A stretch of DNA of 64,000 nucleotides, taken from NCBI RefSeq assembly GCF_910589235.1, contig NC_060955.1, positions 23,992,172-24,056,171 on the forward strand, written 5' to 3'. Source of the DNA: Vespa crabro. Its lineage: Eukaryota; Arthropoda; Insecta; Hymenoptera; Vespidae. Below are positions 53,716 through 63,804 of the stretch, one piece after another (positions within the stretch are counted from its first letter, which is position 1; the number at the start of each line of letters is the position of its first letter). The position numbers and the translations under genes are program-made. The notes beneath the pieces were generated by a model. The model saw only the letters and a program-made list of their open reading frames with translations. It searched no databases and had not been told where the DNA came from.

Positions 53716-54464
53716 ACAATTTGCCGCTCGACTACTCTTGCCCGCACCCCTCTACCCTCGACGATATCCCCGCCACGCTGGCCTATGTACCGGGTAATAG
53801 ATGTTCCTCCTTCGCGACCGAGAGAAAGCTACCTCCTTCTCCTCCTCTTCTATCTCTTCGTCCATCTATTTATCTCCATCGTACTGTACTTCTCCCTCTG
53901 ACTTTCTTCTCTCTATCTATCTATCTCTATCTCTCTCTCTCTCTCTCTCATGCTCGCTTTCTATCCCTATTCCTGTCTTTCTTTAGCCAGGACAATTTTC
54001 CATCGTCCTCTCTCGTCGTCTCCTCGATGCTCTGGCAAAAGCTCGCTCGCTCGCGCGCCTACACTCAGCCATACGAGAAGTACATATACATGCACGCATA
54101 CATATGAGTGAGCTTGTGCGCGCGCGATCGCCTGCCCGCTTACCCCTTCACGACAACAACGTATACGTATTTCATGTGCGACGGTGAGAGAAACGCGAAC
54201 ACCCTGATACGTTGCGAATGCGTTCACGTACACGGAAAACTCAGTGCCGCGGTATTCCCGTCTACTCTGTGGTACGTAGGTATTTAAACGCCGTCACCTG
54301 CCGCCGCACCACCCTCTCTTTCCCCACTACAAAACCTTCGGTCTCATTCCAACTCAACCGATTCTATCTCTCTTGGTTTCCCTTCCACCGCGAAGCAGCA
54401 ACACGCCCTCTCTTCCATACCGGCAGACCGCACCAACGTACTCCTCTCTCTCTTAGCATTCCAT

Positions 54465-54474
54465 CCGCCATCTT
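54465..54474 (+). promoter_or_regulatory. CCGCCATCTT (YY1/Pho-like site)
   Basis: Third exact copy, 750 bp from and oriented opposite to the one at 53706. It is followed by AATAATTACCC and CCAATTAAG homeodomain-like sites. Confidence 0.4.
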
Positions 54475-54558
54475 CTCACTTAATAAAATAATTACCCGGG
54501 GCCAATTAAGCGTTCCTCCCTCTCTCTTTCTCTCCCTCTCCCCCTCCCCCGCCCCCGC

Positions 54559-54594
<36 letters not shown>

Positions 54595-54924
54595 CGTAAA
54601 CCCCTCGCACTTTTGCCCGAAGAGAGGTAAGCGTTTCACCCGGATTATCCGTGCGACGTAATTCGACCGTCGTCTCTGGTCTATATACGTCAAGCTATTT
54701 TATCACGAGACTACCGTTAAATGGAAGGATCTTCTGACGGAAAAAATAATCTATGGTTTTCAACCAATAACCAAGGATACTCGATAAATATCTCTTATAA
54801 ATCTCATTCGATTTCGTTATGCTTCAAATCATTCGCAAAGAATAATGCTTTAAATTGAAGGGTTAGGATGATGCTGAACTTGAGATCACGATGAGAAAAC
54901 CTCGCGGTGTTATATCGATTAAGG

Positions 54925-55416
54925 CAAGACGTTACGTCTTGATAATTATCCGACAATTAATTCGACGTTTAACTTACCTTATCATATAATACGAATAATC
55001 TCGCTTTCATTTTTATTTTCTAATCACCAACGATCATCCAACGATGTTAAACGTTAACCGTTAGATATTCTTTCGAGAAAAATTAAAAAAGATTAAGTGC
55101 TGACATCTTCGATGCAGTTCTCTGTAGAAATGTGATTACGCGTAAATCCATGCTTTGTTGAAAATGTTTCATCGTCGGTAATAAAATTTACATATTACCG
55201 ACAATTTTTACCTACAGAAGATTCAACGGTTTCTACTTTATCGTTCGAAAGGGGAAAAAAAATCATCTCTAAATTTCAACCTAAATCGTTCATCAGAATC
55301 TTCTGATGGCCATCGCAGAATTCGTCTTAAATGACGAATGAATTTTTAAATCCCTTCGATCAACTCAATCATATCGAGAATGAAAGGTCCGATTTGGTAC
55401 GAATTATCGATTCGTA
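54925..55416. repeat. Cluster of five short inverted repeats
   Basis: Arms at 54925-54931/54935-54941 (CAAGACG), 55174-55183/55193-55202 (GTCGGTAATA), 55291-55298/55301-55308 (CATCAGAA), 55320-55326/55333-55339 (ATTCGTC) and 55398-55404/55410-55416 (TACGAAT). All arms are perfect, with loops of 2-9 nt, in AT-rich DNA 0.6-1.1 kb upstream of HtrA2. Confidence 0.6.
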
Positions 55417-55898
55417 AGTAATTTATAAAGGGGCACTCTTGAGCGAGCACGAGTAACTTTTCTTCAAAGATTTACTCGTATAAATTTTGATTTATAATAC
55501 GTGCATTTATTTATTAGGATCTTACTCGTTTCTCATTATTCGTTTGTAATTATTTAAACTTGGAATATTTCAATGCACTTTAAAAGATTTTTCTTATACG
55601 AAAATAATTAACTTTACAACTCTTGGATGGGTAGATCTCTTCTTTTCTTTTTCAGTCACTTGGATTCTCGTACTGACATCGGAACTTTAATTATAATGTG
55701 TATCGTCGTGCTTTCTTTTTTTTCACGATATCGCAAATATTATCGAGTTCAATGACAGCTTAAATAAGTTTTACCAGCGTATGGATAAGTATCATTGGAA
55801 AGGAAAATTTCTGTTACACGACAATCCAAATGTTAGCGCGAGAGGTTTATAACCCATACGAAAGCTCATGTACCGATAGGATAGACTCATTTAGCTTT

Positions 55899-55936
55899 AG
55901 TTCATATTTTGTCCATAGTTCAGTTCATATTCTGTC
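55899..55936 (+). repeat. Direct repeat just upstream of HtrA2
   Basis: AGTTCATATTTTGTC (55899-55913) is followed 23 bp later by AGTTCATATTCTGTC (55922-55936), a 14/15 match. The pair ends about 70 bp before the HtrA2 ATG, so it lies in the 5' UTR or core promoter. Whether it is regulatory is unknown. Confidence 0.6.
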
Positions 55937-56006
55937 GCTAAAGTCAGACGTGCTTCCAGTAATATATACTTAAAAACTACTTTAATTTTGAGTAATAAAT
56001 TTAAAA

Positions 56007-57849
56007 ATGACTGTTCTCCTGTCGCGCGCCTGTTTTAGTATTTTTAAAAATGATTGCTTGTCACATATGCGATCTGTCGTTTCCCTCAATGCGGATCGGT
56101 TCACTCAAGTAAGAAGTAAACATTTGTGCCGACGAGATAACAGAATATATGGCAGAAGTGGAAAACATTTTCTAACCTATACGTTAGTCATTTCGGGGAT
56201 CGGTTATTTCTTGTACAAAAAAAGAAATGATATCTACGAACGATTCAGGGATTTCACCTACGGGATGCCCGTCGTCAAGTCTGCGACAATCTTTACACCG
56301 AGCCTTGTGGATTACAGAGAGAAATATAATTTTATAGCGGACGTAGTGGCGGTATCAGCACCCTCGGTGGTGTACATAGAGATCAAAGATGAAAAAAAGT
56401 AAGTAAACGACATCACACGTTCGTCGTCTATCGTCATTTATATTTATTCTTTTTTACGTACAAATGCGCGTCGGTTCGTATATTCCGTTGAAATAATTTT
56501 ATAATAATTAATTTAAGAATAGATTAGATATGTTCACAGGGAGACCTATCACAGCTAGTAACGGCTGTGGATTTATTGTTGCTTCCGATGGTTTGATATT
56601 AACCAATGCTCATGTTGTCATTAAAAAACGTGGTACCTCAGTAAAGGTAGATACAATGTTACGTCCTTTTATCACTAAAGATTGTCCTCTAAAAATATCT
56701 TTGTCGTACATGTAAATACATTTAAGGTTCGTCTACACGATGGAACTGTATATACTGGTGTAATAGAGGACGTCGACATGCAAAGTGATCTTGCGACCGT
56801 AAGAATTAAAAAGGTACAGATTTGTTCTTTTTTATTAGAAATCAATCCCTTATTTATTGGACATGACGATAACTGCTCTTACGTATGTGTATATATATCG
56901 CATAAATAATACATCGTTTGTATTTGCAGACAAATTTGCCAGTAATGAAACTTGGAAATTCAGCCGATATTAGGCCAGGAGAATTTGTAATCGCTATTGG
57001 TTCCCCTTTGTCGTTGAGTAACACAATAACTAGCGGAATAGTGAGCAGTACAAATAGACCAAGCGAAGAACTTGGTCTTGATAAGAACCTGACGTATATT
57101 CAGACCGATGCTGCTATTACCGTTAAGTAACGATTAAAAGAATAAAAACAATTAAATATTTGACATTCTTATAATAAAAAGTTATGTTTATTTCTAGTTT
57201 GGAAATTCTGGTGGTCCATTAGTGAACTTAAACGGCGAAGCGATTGGTATAAATGCCATGAAAGTTACCGCTGGTATTTCTTTCGCTATACCTATAGATT
57301 ATGCGAAAGAGTTTTTGAGAAAAGCTGAAATACGTAGAAAAAACAAAGGTAATTTAATTAAGTTGACGTGGAATGGTAATCCAACGTTCCATAATTATGT
57401 TCCATTAAAGGTAACATTCCTGATACGATGGAAGCACCCAAAAGAAGGTACATGGGTATAACGATGTTAACTATTACTCCTGACATTCTCTTCGAATTAC
57501 AACACAAAAGGGGCTCTGCTTTAGACATAATCAAACACGGAGTATTTGTTTGGAGAGTAATCGTTGGCTCTCCCGCTTACAGGTGAGTATTTAAAAATCT
57601 GATATCTTATTATTTATCGCCCCTCATTATCCTTAATATTTATACATTCCTTTTCTTTTTTCTTTTTTTTTCTTTTTCTTCCGACATAGTGGCGGTTTGC
57701 AAGCGGGAGATATAATTACGCACGTCAACGAAGAACCAGTATTAGCCGCCATTAATATATACAAAGCGTTGGAAAGCTGCGGTCCATTAAAACTGACGGT
57801 CGTCAGGCAGAATGACGTTCTTACGATAATGATCGATCCTGAAGACTGA
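56007..57849 (+). CDS. HtrA2: HtrA2/Omi mitochondrial serine protease (seven exons)
   Basis: ATP-independent trypsin-fold protease of the mitochondrial intermembrane space. The family handles protein quality control and, once released, promotes apoptosis. Exons: 56007-56398, 56523-56646, 56727-56813, 56930-57121, 57198-57348, 57411-57582, 57690-57849. All introns are GT-AG and short (62-124 bp), and phases agree, giving 425 residues. Seen: basic N terminus consistent with a mitochondrial presequence; single membrane segment about 54-70; FIADVV at 109-114; triad His161 (TNAHVV), Asp193 (DLATVRI) and Ser269 (GNSGGP, split by intron 4 just upstream); C-terminal PDZ about 329-415 (YMGITMLTITPDI, GSPAYSGGLQAGDII). 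Spacing of the triad matches the family. Start: ATG at 56007 follows AAAA, a good insect context; the next Met is residue 21. Oddities: Cys146 in the SNGxGF loop, and no clear IAP-binding tetrapeptide. It lies alone, 3 kb upstream of the cuticular gene on the same strand. Confidence 0.95.
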
Positions 57850-57906
57850 AGAAGCTTGTTACACGGAAAGTATAATAATATAAGTGCCTGGTATATTCCT
57901 CGATTC

Positions 57907-57912
57907 AATAAA
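57907..57912 (+). terminator. HtrA2: HtrA2 polyadenylation signal
   Basis: Canonical AATAAA, 58 bp after the HtrA2 stop codon and followed by A-rich sequence. The position fits a short 3' UTR. Confidence 0.65.
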
Positions 57913-58454
57913 AAGGCGATGAACCAACGAAGAAGTCGATGAAAAAGAAAGAAAAAGAAATGAAAAATGTACATGTGTATAAATTAACTGATTGCAAAGG
58001 AAAAAGAAAAAAAAAGAAAAAAAAAAGAAAAGATATAATTATCCCTCACTCTCTCTTTCTCTTTCTCTCTCATAATCATTTTTCACGTACCTGTTTCATT
58101 TCCACCCCGCTGGTTCAAATATAAGAAAGACGAGCGATGCGAAGCCGAGCTCGGACGCTCGAAACGACCAGTTACGATAGGGTTCTTCGGTGTTTATGTG
58201 CTCGTATGTACGCCGGGTGTGGTCTCTCGACTGGACAGCATTACGTTCGCGTTGTTTACGACATAAGGCGACCTCCACAAATATGTGACCGGATCTACGG
58301 TGCGGACGTGGGTGTGCTCCGCTAGACCTCTTCGCGATTTTTAAATCGAATCATTTTACTGTCCTTGCATCTTCCTACCAGGATGGACATTCTTACGTTC
58401 TCGGATACCACGGATAAGGGAGAACGACGGCTGTGTCCTTGAATGGAACCTTTT

Positions 58455-58486
<32 letters not shown>

Positions 58487-60477
58487 TTTTTCTTCTCTCG
58501 TCATCGGTTTTTGAAAAAATCTCGAAGATGACAAAAATTGTCGAGATAACAATTGATCATTTTCTTTCAAGGTACTTATATAGGACTCCCTTGAACTAAC
58601 AATAGATTGGTCTTGTTCCTAAGGGCATTATCATTAATTCACGCCTAGCAGTTCTTTAATCTTTCTTATATCCACACCCTCTTTTTCAAAGCGTCGACGT
58701 TATTCTATTCTCTGATTATCCACGCTTTTGACTCGGCTATCCTCGCCTACGAGCCATCTCACGAGCCCTTCCCACGTAGTACGTGCACGTTGTCCAGTCG
58801 TTGGTAGCGCGAAAACAAATAGACATCCGTGAGATGGCTTCGGATTCGCTGCTGCTCCTCCTCGCAAGACAGAGAGAGAGAGAGAGAGAGAAAGGGTATG
58901 AACGAGATACACGGCCGATTGTCTCCACCTACACACTCCTGCTCGCGTTCACGAGCTTTTCCAACGACGAATGACCCTGTAAAGATACCCTTTAAAGGAT
59001 CGAATCCACTAGCACGCTCGCTAAACGAACTCTTGGATTTTCTTTTTTACGAGTTCGATGACCTTCGACGGAATCATTAAACGCCCTCATAAAAATCAAC
59101 GTCGTAGTTGCTATCGAGAAAGGTATACCCTTGTAGTAACGAAAGCGAAGGATCCAAGAATCTCATAGGTAAATGTTCGGCTAAAGATAAATATCAATTC
59201 GGCTTTAATTCGCTAGAAGATTGGTCACGCCCCCAAGCGTACTTTACACAGAGATCGGCATTATATACTATTTGCGGGTAAGAAAGTACCTTGCATCGCG
59301 AAGTACAAGTGTTATGTCCGGGTCAGGTACGGTGAATAACATCAAGGACGAGGGACGCGTGATTTTATTACGTTTAGGACGAAAGATATTCGTCCGTTTG
59401 CGGTTGTTTGGTATTGTCGAAAGGGGGGGGGGGGGAAGAAAAGAAAAGAATGCAACTAACTGATTTCAATTTGTGCAAACACGTACAGTATGTATACGTA
59501 CTTCTATCAAGGACGAACGAATTATCTTCTTCTTTCTCTTTTCGGTCCGATCCGGTACGATCATTTTTATATTCGAAAATGTACTTTTATCCATCGGCCA
59601 CATTCTTCGATTCAAGTACAAATTTCTTTAAATCCATTTTCTTAAAATGAAAATAAAAAAGAAAAGAACGGATAAAGAAGAATTGTTTCGTCCGAGATTT
59701 TAACATTCTCATTTGCATTTGGATTTTATAGTTACGTATGTATAGCAACTTTTGGAGACGTTAATGGCACCGTTGGTGGCCCATCAAAGGTAGACGCATG
59801 TAAGTATGTAAGTACTTACCTACGTGCGGCTTTACAATGAAGGAAAATAAAATAAGAAATCCCTTATACTCGTCGTTAGCAAAAGTCATACCGAACGACC
59901 TCGGGAAAGCTTGTAGAGTAAAGGAACTCGAGAAAAAGATCAGACTATGTCCTTCTTTTTCTCCGGTTTGTGGTTTAACACGATAGCCGAGCTCTTTAAA
60001 ACCCAAATAAATGATTATCTTGTAAAAGAAAAAAGAAGAAAGATAAAGAAATATCGCGAATAAAACACGACGTAGAAAATTTTTGGTAATGTTCAACGTT
60101 AATATCAATTAAAGATAATTAATATCTATCTTAACTCTTAATAGAAAGTTTCGGAAGGATGTGATAAATTATATAATAGGATAACTCGCGTGGCTCCGTT
60201 TAACCATTATTGATCCGAAGCGTAATTATAACTTCGTAATACCTTCATTAGGCTTCCTTTATCGCCATTTTAATCGTCATTATTGTTGCTTGCTATTTCG
60301 AGAGGGAATACGAGTTAATGCGATAACATTAATTCAGTATCGAGCGTATTATATAGCTACTATTAGTAGGAATATTCTTGCTCTTGCTTTTATCTTTCTT
60401 CTTCTTCTTCGTCTTCGTCTTATTTTTCCGTTTGACTGCCGGCAAAAGGCGACAAAGAAAATCTATACGCCAGTCTG

Positions 60478-60479
<2 letters not shown>

Positions 60480-60516
<37 letters not shown>

Positions 60517-60525
60517 TGTGTGTGA
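60480..60525. repeat. (GA)n-(GT)n compound microsatellite upstream of the cuticular TATA box
   Basis: GA run of about 34 nt followed by about 10 nt of GT. It sits about 190 bp 5' of the TATA box, where a GAGA-type promoter element could lie. Confidence 0.9.
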
Positions 60526-60715
60526 GGGGAAAGAGGGAGGAGGGAGGGAGGGGAGGAAGAGAGAAAGAGACAGAATCTTCGATCCCGGATGGAGAGGGAT
60601 ACCGAGAAGGAAGAATTCGGTGAACGGATCTCGTTCGCTTTTGTCCTTCGACTGAGGATACCCCTGGTTCCTGGTTCAAAGTCATCGTACTCGACTTCTT
60701 CTTGTCTCGGCAACG

Positions 60716-60723
60716 TATATAAG
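60716..60723 (+). promoter_or_regulatory. TATA box of the cuticular protein gene
   Basis: TATATAAG lies 95 bp upstream of the start codon. This leaves room for a transcription start at about 60745-60760 and a 5' UTR of 50-65 nt. Cuticular genes commonly have TATA promoters. Confidence 0.7.
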
Positions 60724-60810
60724 TCAAATCGAGATCGAAAGCAAGGTGCATAATCCGAACAGTCCTTCGTCGAAGAAGGAGGTTGGAAGAGAAGCCGATT
60801 TTGTTACAAG

Positions 60811-61248
60811 ATGCAGCAAATGGTGAGTCCTTTGATCTTTTCACTGACTTTCTTCTCCGGAACGATCCTCTAAATTAGTTTTAAACTTCGCTTATGTTAC
60901 TTTAAGAAAAGTTATTCAATTTCAAGCGAATATTTGAAAATTTCTGTGACTGCTTTTTCCAAAATTTCCGCCAAGACTTTCGTATCATAAATCAACAACT
61001 TTTAATTAGACGAAACTACATTTTAGCAATTAGGAAAGTCGAGGTAACATCCGTCGTATATAAATATCGTCGTATTTCAACTATGAGTCTACATATATGA
61101 TCAAGTAAATACGACGGGGATAAACTGTAAATCGTGGCAAAATCCAGACGACCAAACATCGGCTATTCCAATCACGAGTGCGGCCATCCGCAATGTGTAA
61201 ATATGAGTACATGGGGATCGTGAAACTTCGACCGCTGATTACGTCTGT

Positions 61249-61286
<38 letters not shown>

Positions 61287-61744
61287 ATCTACCTACCTAT
61301 CTATCTTATTCCCCATTCTAATTTCCCTCAAATTCACAGAATGTTTCGCATCTCTCTCCCTCTCTCTCTCTCTCTCAATATTTTCCTGTTATGGAATTAA
61401 TAGATCGAGCGAAGAGATAGATAATAGTGTACAAGATATATAGAATATTTCATTGGATCACGTGTTTTTTTAACACTTTTTTATTGATCGTTAAAAGGGA
61501 TCTCTTTATAGATCGTTATTGAATCGCATTCGATTTGTAAGAAGATCGTTTCTCGATATTTTCCCTTTTTCCTTTTTCTTTATCTTTTTCTCGGTCCGAG
61601 AACATTTATACGAGTCTTATTGGGTCGTAAAGAGAGTTGAATCTCTGGAGACTCATGCAAGTATAAACTCACCCCAAGCGGCATGCGTTCAAGGGAAAGA
61701 GTAGCCCCCTCGGTACTGTCAACGCTCGGACCTAAAATTCGCTT

Positions 61745-61788
<44 letters not shown>

Positions 61789-61973
61789 TTCTCTCTTTGG
61801 GCTATCTACCCAACTTGAATCCGAAAGTGTCTCTTGGACCTCTCCACGAAAGGAATTCTAAAAAGCTGAGCACGACTCGACGACACTCTAGAAATTTCTT
61901 CTTTTTGCGAGAAAAGAGAAGAATTTACTGAGCGAGCAAATAAATCTGTTCTCATTCGCAATCGGTGTTGTAG

Positions 61974-62009
<36 letters not shown>

Positions 62010-63297
62010 ATCCATACTTAAATCCTCACGAGTAAATCGAAGCAACGTTTTTTAAAAGGTCTCAAACGTATTATTAAAATAAATAGAGTGTTTTTAAACA
62101 AAGTTGAGAAAGTCTTATCGAGTATCATCTATTATTCTAGCGTTTTCGAGATCGAAGAAAGTAAGTAAAGTGAGAATACATTTTCAGATAGTACTTCTGG
62201 CGATTCTGAGCGTGGCCTCGTGCTCGCAGCTGACTCTAGTGCCGTACGCCTATCTGGCGGATCCACTTCCGGTGTACCATCAGTCTCAGGACACGAGAAC
62301 CGGGGAGCACGCGTACAGTTACTCCGGTGGACCCTCGGCAAAGGAGGAAGTCAAAGGTCCCGATGGAGTCACGAGAGGATCTTACAGCTACGTCGACGCT
62401 CACGGTATCTTACAGTCAGTTTTCTACGTCGCCGACGAGGGTGGCTTCCGGGTTGCGGCGACGAATCTACCGACGGATAACGATCTGCCCGTTGAAACGG
62501 CTGAGATTCTTTTAGCTAAGAGGGCACTATTCGAGGAACAAGCAAGAGCCACGTCGTCGGAGCAATCTTCGAGCGCTCGTCGAAAGCGTAGCTTAACCGA
62601 AGAGACGAGAAAAGAACATCGAGAAGAAGATTCGAAGAGCAACAAGCAAGAGGATTATTCGAACGATAAACCCTACGGAGCGTTGGCAACTTTTCTACTT
62701 CCAGGATCTTTAGCAACGGCAACGTCTCATCAGAGTCAAGTTAGGATTCATCAGGACGTTCGTACGGAAGGTGTCGATCCGATTGCCAATGCAGTCACCG
62801 TCGAGGCTGCTGCCCCCGTTTTACCTCTTATCGATCCCATTAAATCGGAAGTGATCAAAACTCCATTGATCATATCCGATGGATCGGTAGCCTTGCTAAC
62901 CGACAACGATTATCATCAAAATCGTATAAAGATCCATAGAAATCTCGGATTGGAGGGAGAGGAGCGACGCAAGGACGCTGTCAAGATCGAAACGCCGGTA
63001 CTCGCTGAAGTTCGTCCGCTCGTTTCTGAGCCGGTCGCGATCCTGGAGCATCGACCTTCCCTTCTCACGGCCGTTTCCTCACAAAGCGTCACGCAGATTC
63101 ACCTAAGTGACAAGCACGAGATTCCAAGTATTTACGAGTTGCCCGCCCTTTATCATGCGATCCCTATCGCGAGATCATCGCAATATCGTACGCAGATTCA
63201 TTCGAGTCAAAGAATCGAAAGCGCCGACGATTCGGAGAATTTACGAGAGGATATCAATAAAGAAAAGAGTCAAGACGAAGCAATAGGATCCTCGTAA
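60811..63297 (+). CDS. RR-type (chitin_bind_4) cuticular protein with long repeat-bearing tail
   Basis: Secreted structural protein predicted to bind chitin in the cuticle. Exons are 60811-60822 (MQQM only, then GTGAGT) and 62188-63297 (after TTTTCAG), giving 373 residues. The tiny first coding exon that ends inside the signal peptide is typical of insect cuticular genes. Seen: signal peptide about 1-17 (VLLAILSVASCS); Rebers-Riddiford domain about 44-99 with EHAYSYSGG, GSYSYVDAHG and YVADEGGFRVAATNLP, closest to the RR-1 form; RRKR-S at 135-139; then a hydrophilic tail of about 235 residues with four 16-residue repeats centred on an Ile-His pair. The frame is also open upstream of the acceptor (from 62104), but that upstream part lacks a signal peptide and lies beyond a good acceptor, so I prefer the 60811 start. 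The domain is clear; ortholog identity within the CPR family is not resolved. Confidence 0.9.
60823..62187 (+). other. Intron of the cuticular protein gene (1,365 bp)
   Basis: GTGAGT donor and TTTTCAG acceptor. It contains CT tracts at 61253-61283, about 61360-61376 and 61752-61782, a GA tract at 61979-62007, and AT-rich unique sequence. No internal exon is evident. Confidence 0.8.
62725..63222 (+). repeat. Four diverged 48-bp (16-aa) coding repeats in the cuticular protein tail
   Basis: Units at 62725-62772 (SHQSQVRIHQDVRTEG), 62911-62958 (YHQNRIKIHRNLGLEG), 63076-63123 (SSQSVTQIHLSDKHEI) and 63175-63222 (SSQYRTQIHSSQRIES). Gln3 and Ile8-His9 are invariant; Ser, Arg/Lys and Glu positions are partly kept. 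The units are dispersed (offsets 186, 165 and 99 bp), not tandem, and all lie in the CPR reading frame. Confidence 0.75.
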
Positions 63298-63545
63298 ATC
63301 GCGCGACACTTTTAAGTATCGTCTTTTCATTTCTTTCAAAACTGCTCTTTGGGAATCTCTTTCTATTTATTTTATCGATCGAAACGCTTTTCTAGGATCG
63401 TCGTAACGTCGCGGAGATCGGCGGGTGGGGGGGGGGAAGAGAGAGAAGGGAGAAGAGAGGGTGGAGAGTTTCGATCGATCGATAGTTCGTTCTTTCCTCT
63501 AATGCCTGTCATTTATATTTCTACTAACTACGTACATACATACAT

Positions 63546-63601
<56 letters not shown>

Positions 63602-63772
63602 GTACATACACACATGCATGCATACGTACAGATGTATTATTTAGCACATGTCGATGTCATCGGATCATTGTTAAAGCTTCGCGATCGCTCGATAAATAAA
63701 ATCACTTCGATTCTCATTAATATTCTACTTAACATTCTTTTACATGACGATCGAATATATATGTATATAAAC

Positions 63773-63804
<32 letters not shown>

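Larger units (their letters stand above)
33409..56006. other. 22.6-kb gene-free interval between divergent slou and HtrA2
   Basis: No supported exon on either strand. It is repeat-dense from 33.6 to 54.6 kb (GA/CT, TA, ATCT, GTC, ACT/AGT, CTGGCTAG, CG), then AT-rich and nearly repeat-free up to HtrA2. Unique GC-containing patches at about 40340-40450, 44465-44580, 51730-52060 and 53640-53800 are candidate conserved noncoding elements by appearance only. Open frames over 100 codons, including one of 333 codons at 51839-52840, are Ser/Leu/Phe/Pro runs in pyrimidine-rich DNA. Confidence 0.6.
57850..60810. other. Intergenic region between HtrA2 and the cuticular gene
   Basis: Contains the HtrA2 3' UTR, a T28 run (58456-58483), a short GA tract (about 58869-58891), an oligo-G run near 59423-59434, and a GA/GT tract (60480-60525) about 200 bp upstream of the cuticular TATA box. 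No supported gene; small open frames here have no recognisable features. Confidence 0.6.

Noticed and set aside
62104..62187. In-frame ATG upstream of the cuticular exon 2 as the true start
   Set aside because: It would place a basic, non-signal N terminus before the hydrophobic core. A TTTTCAG acceptor at 62187 plus a TATA-driven MQQM exon at 60811 gives the standard cuticular structure.
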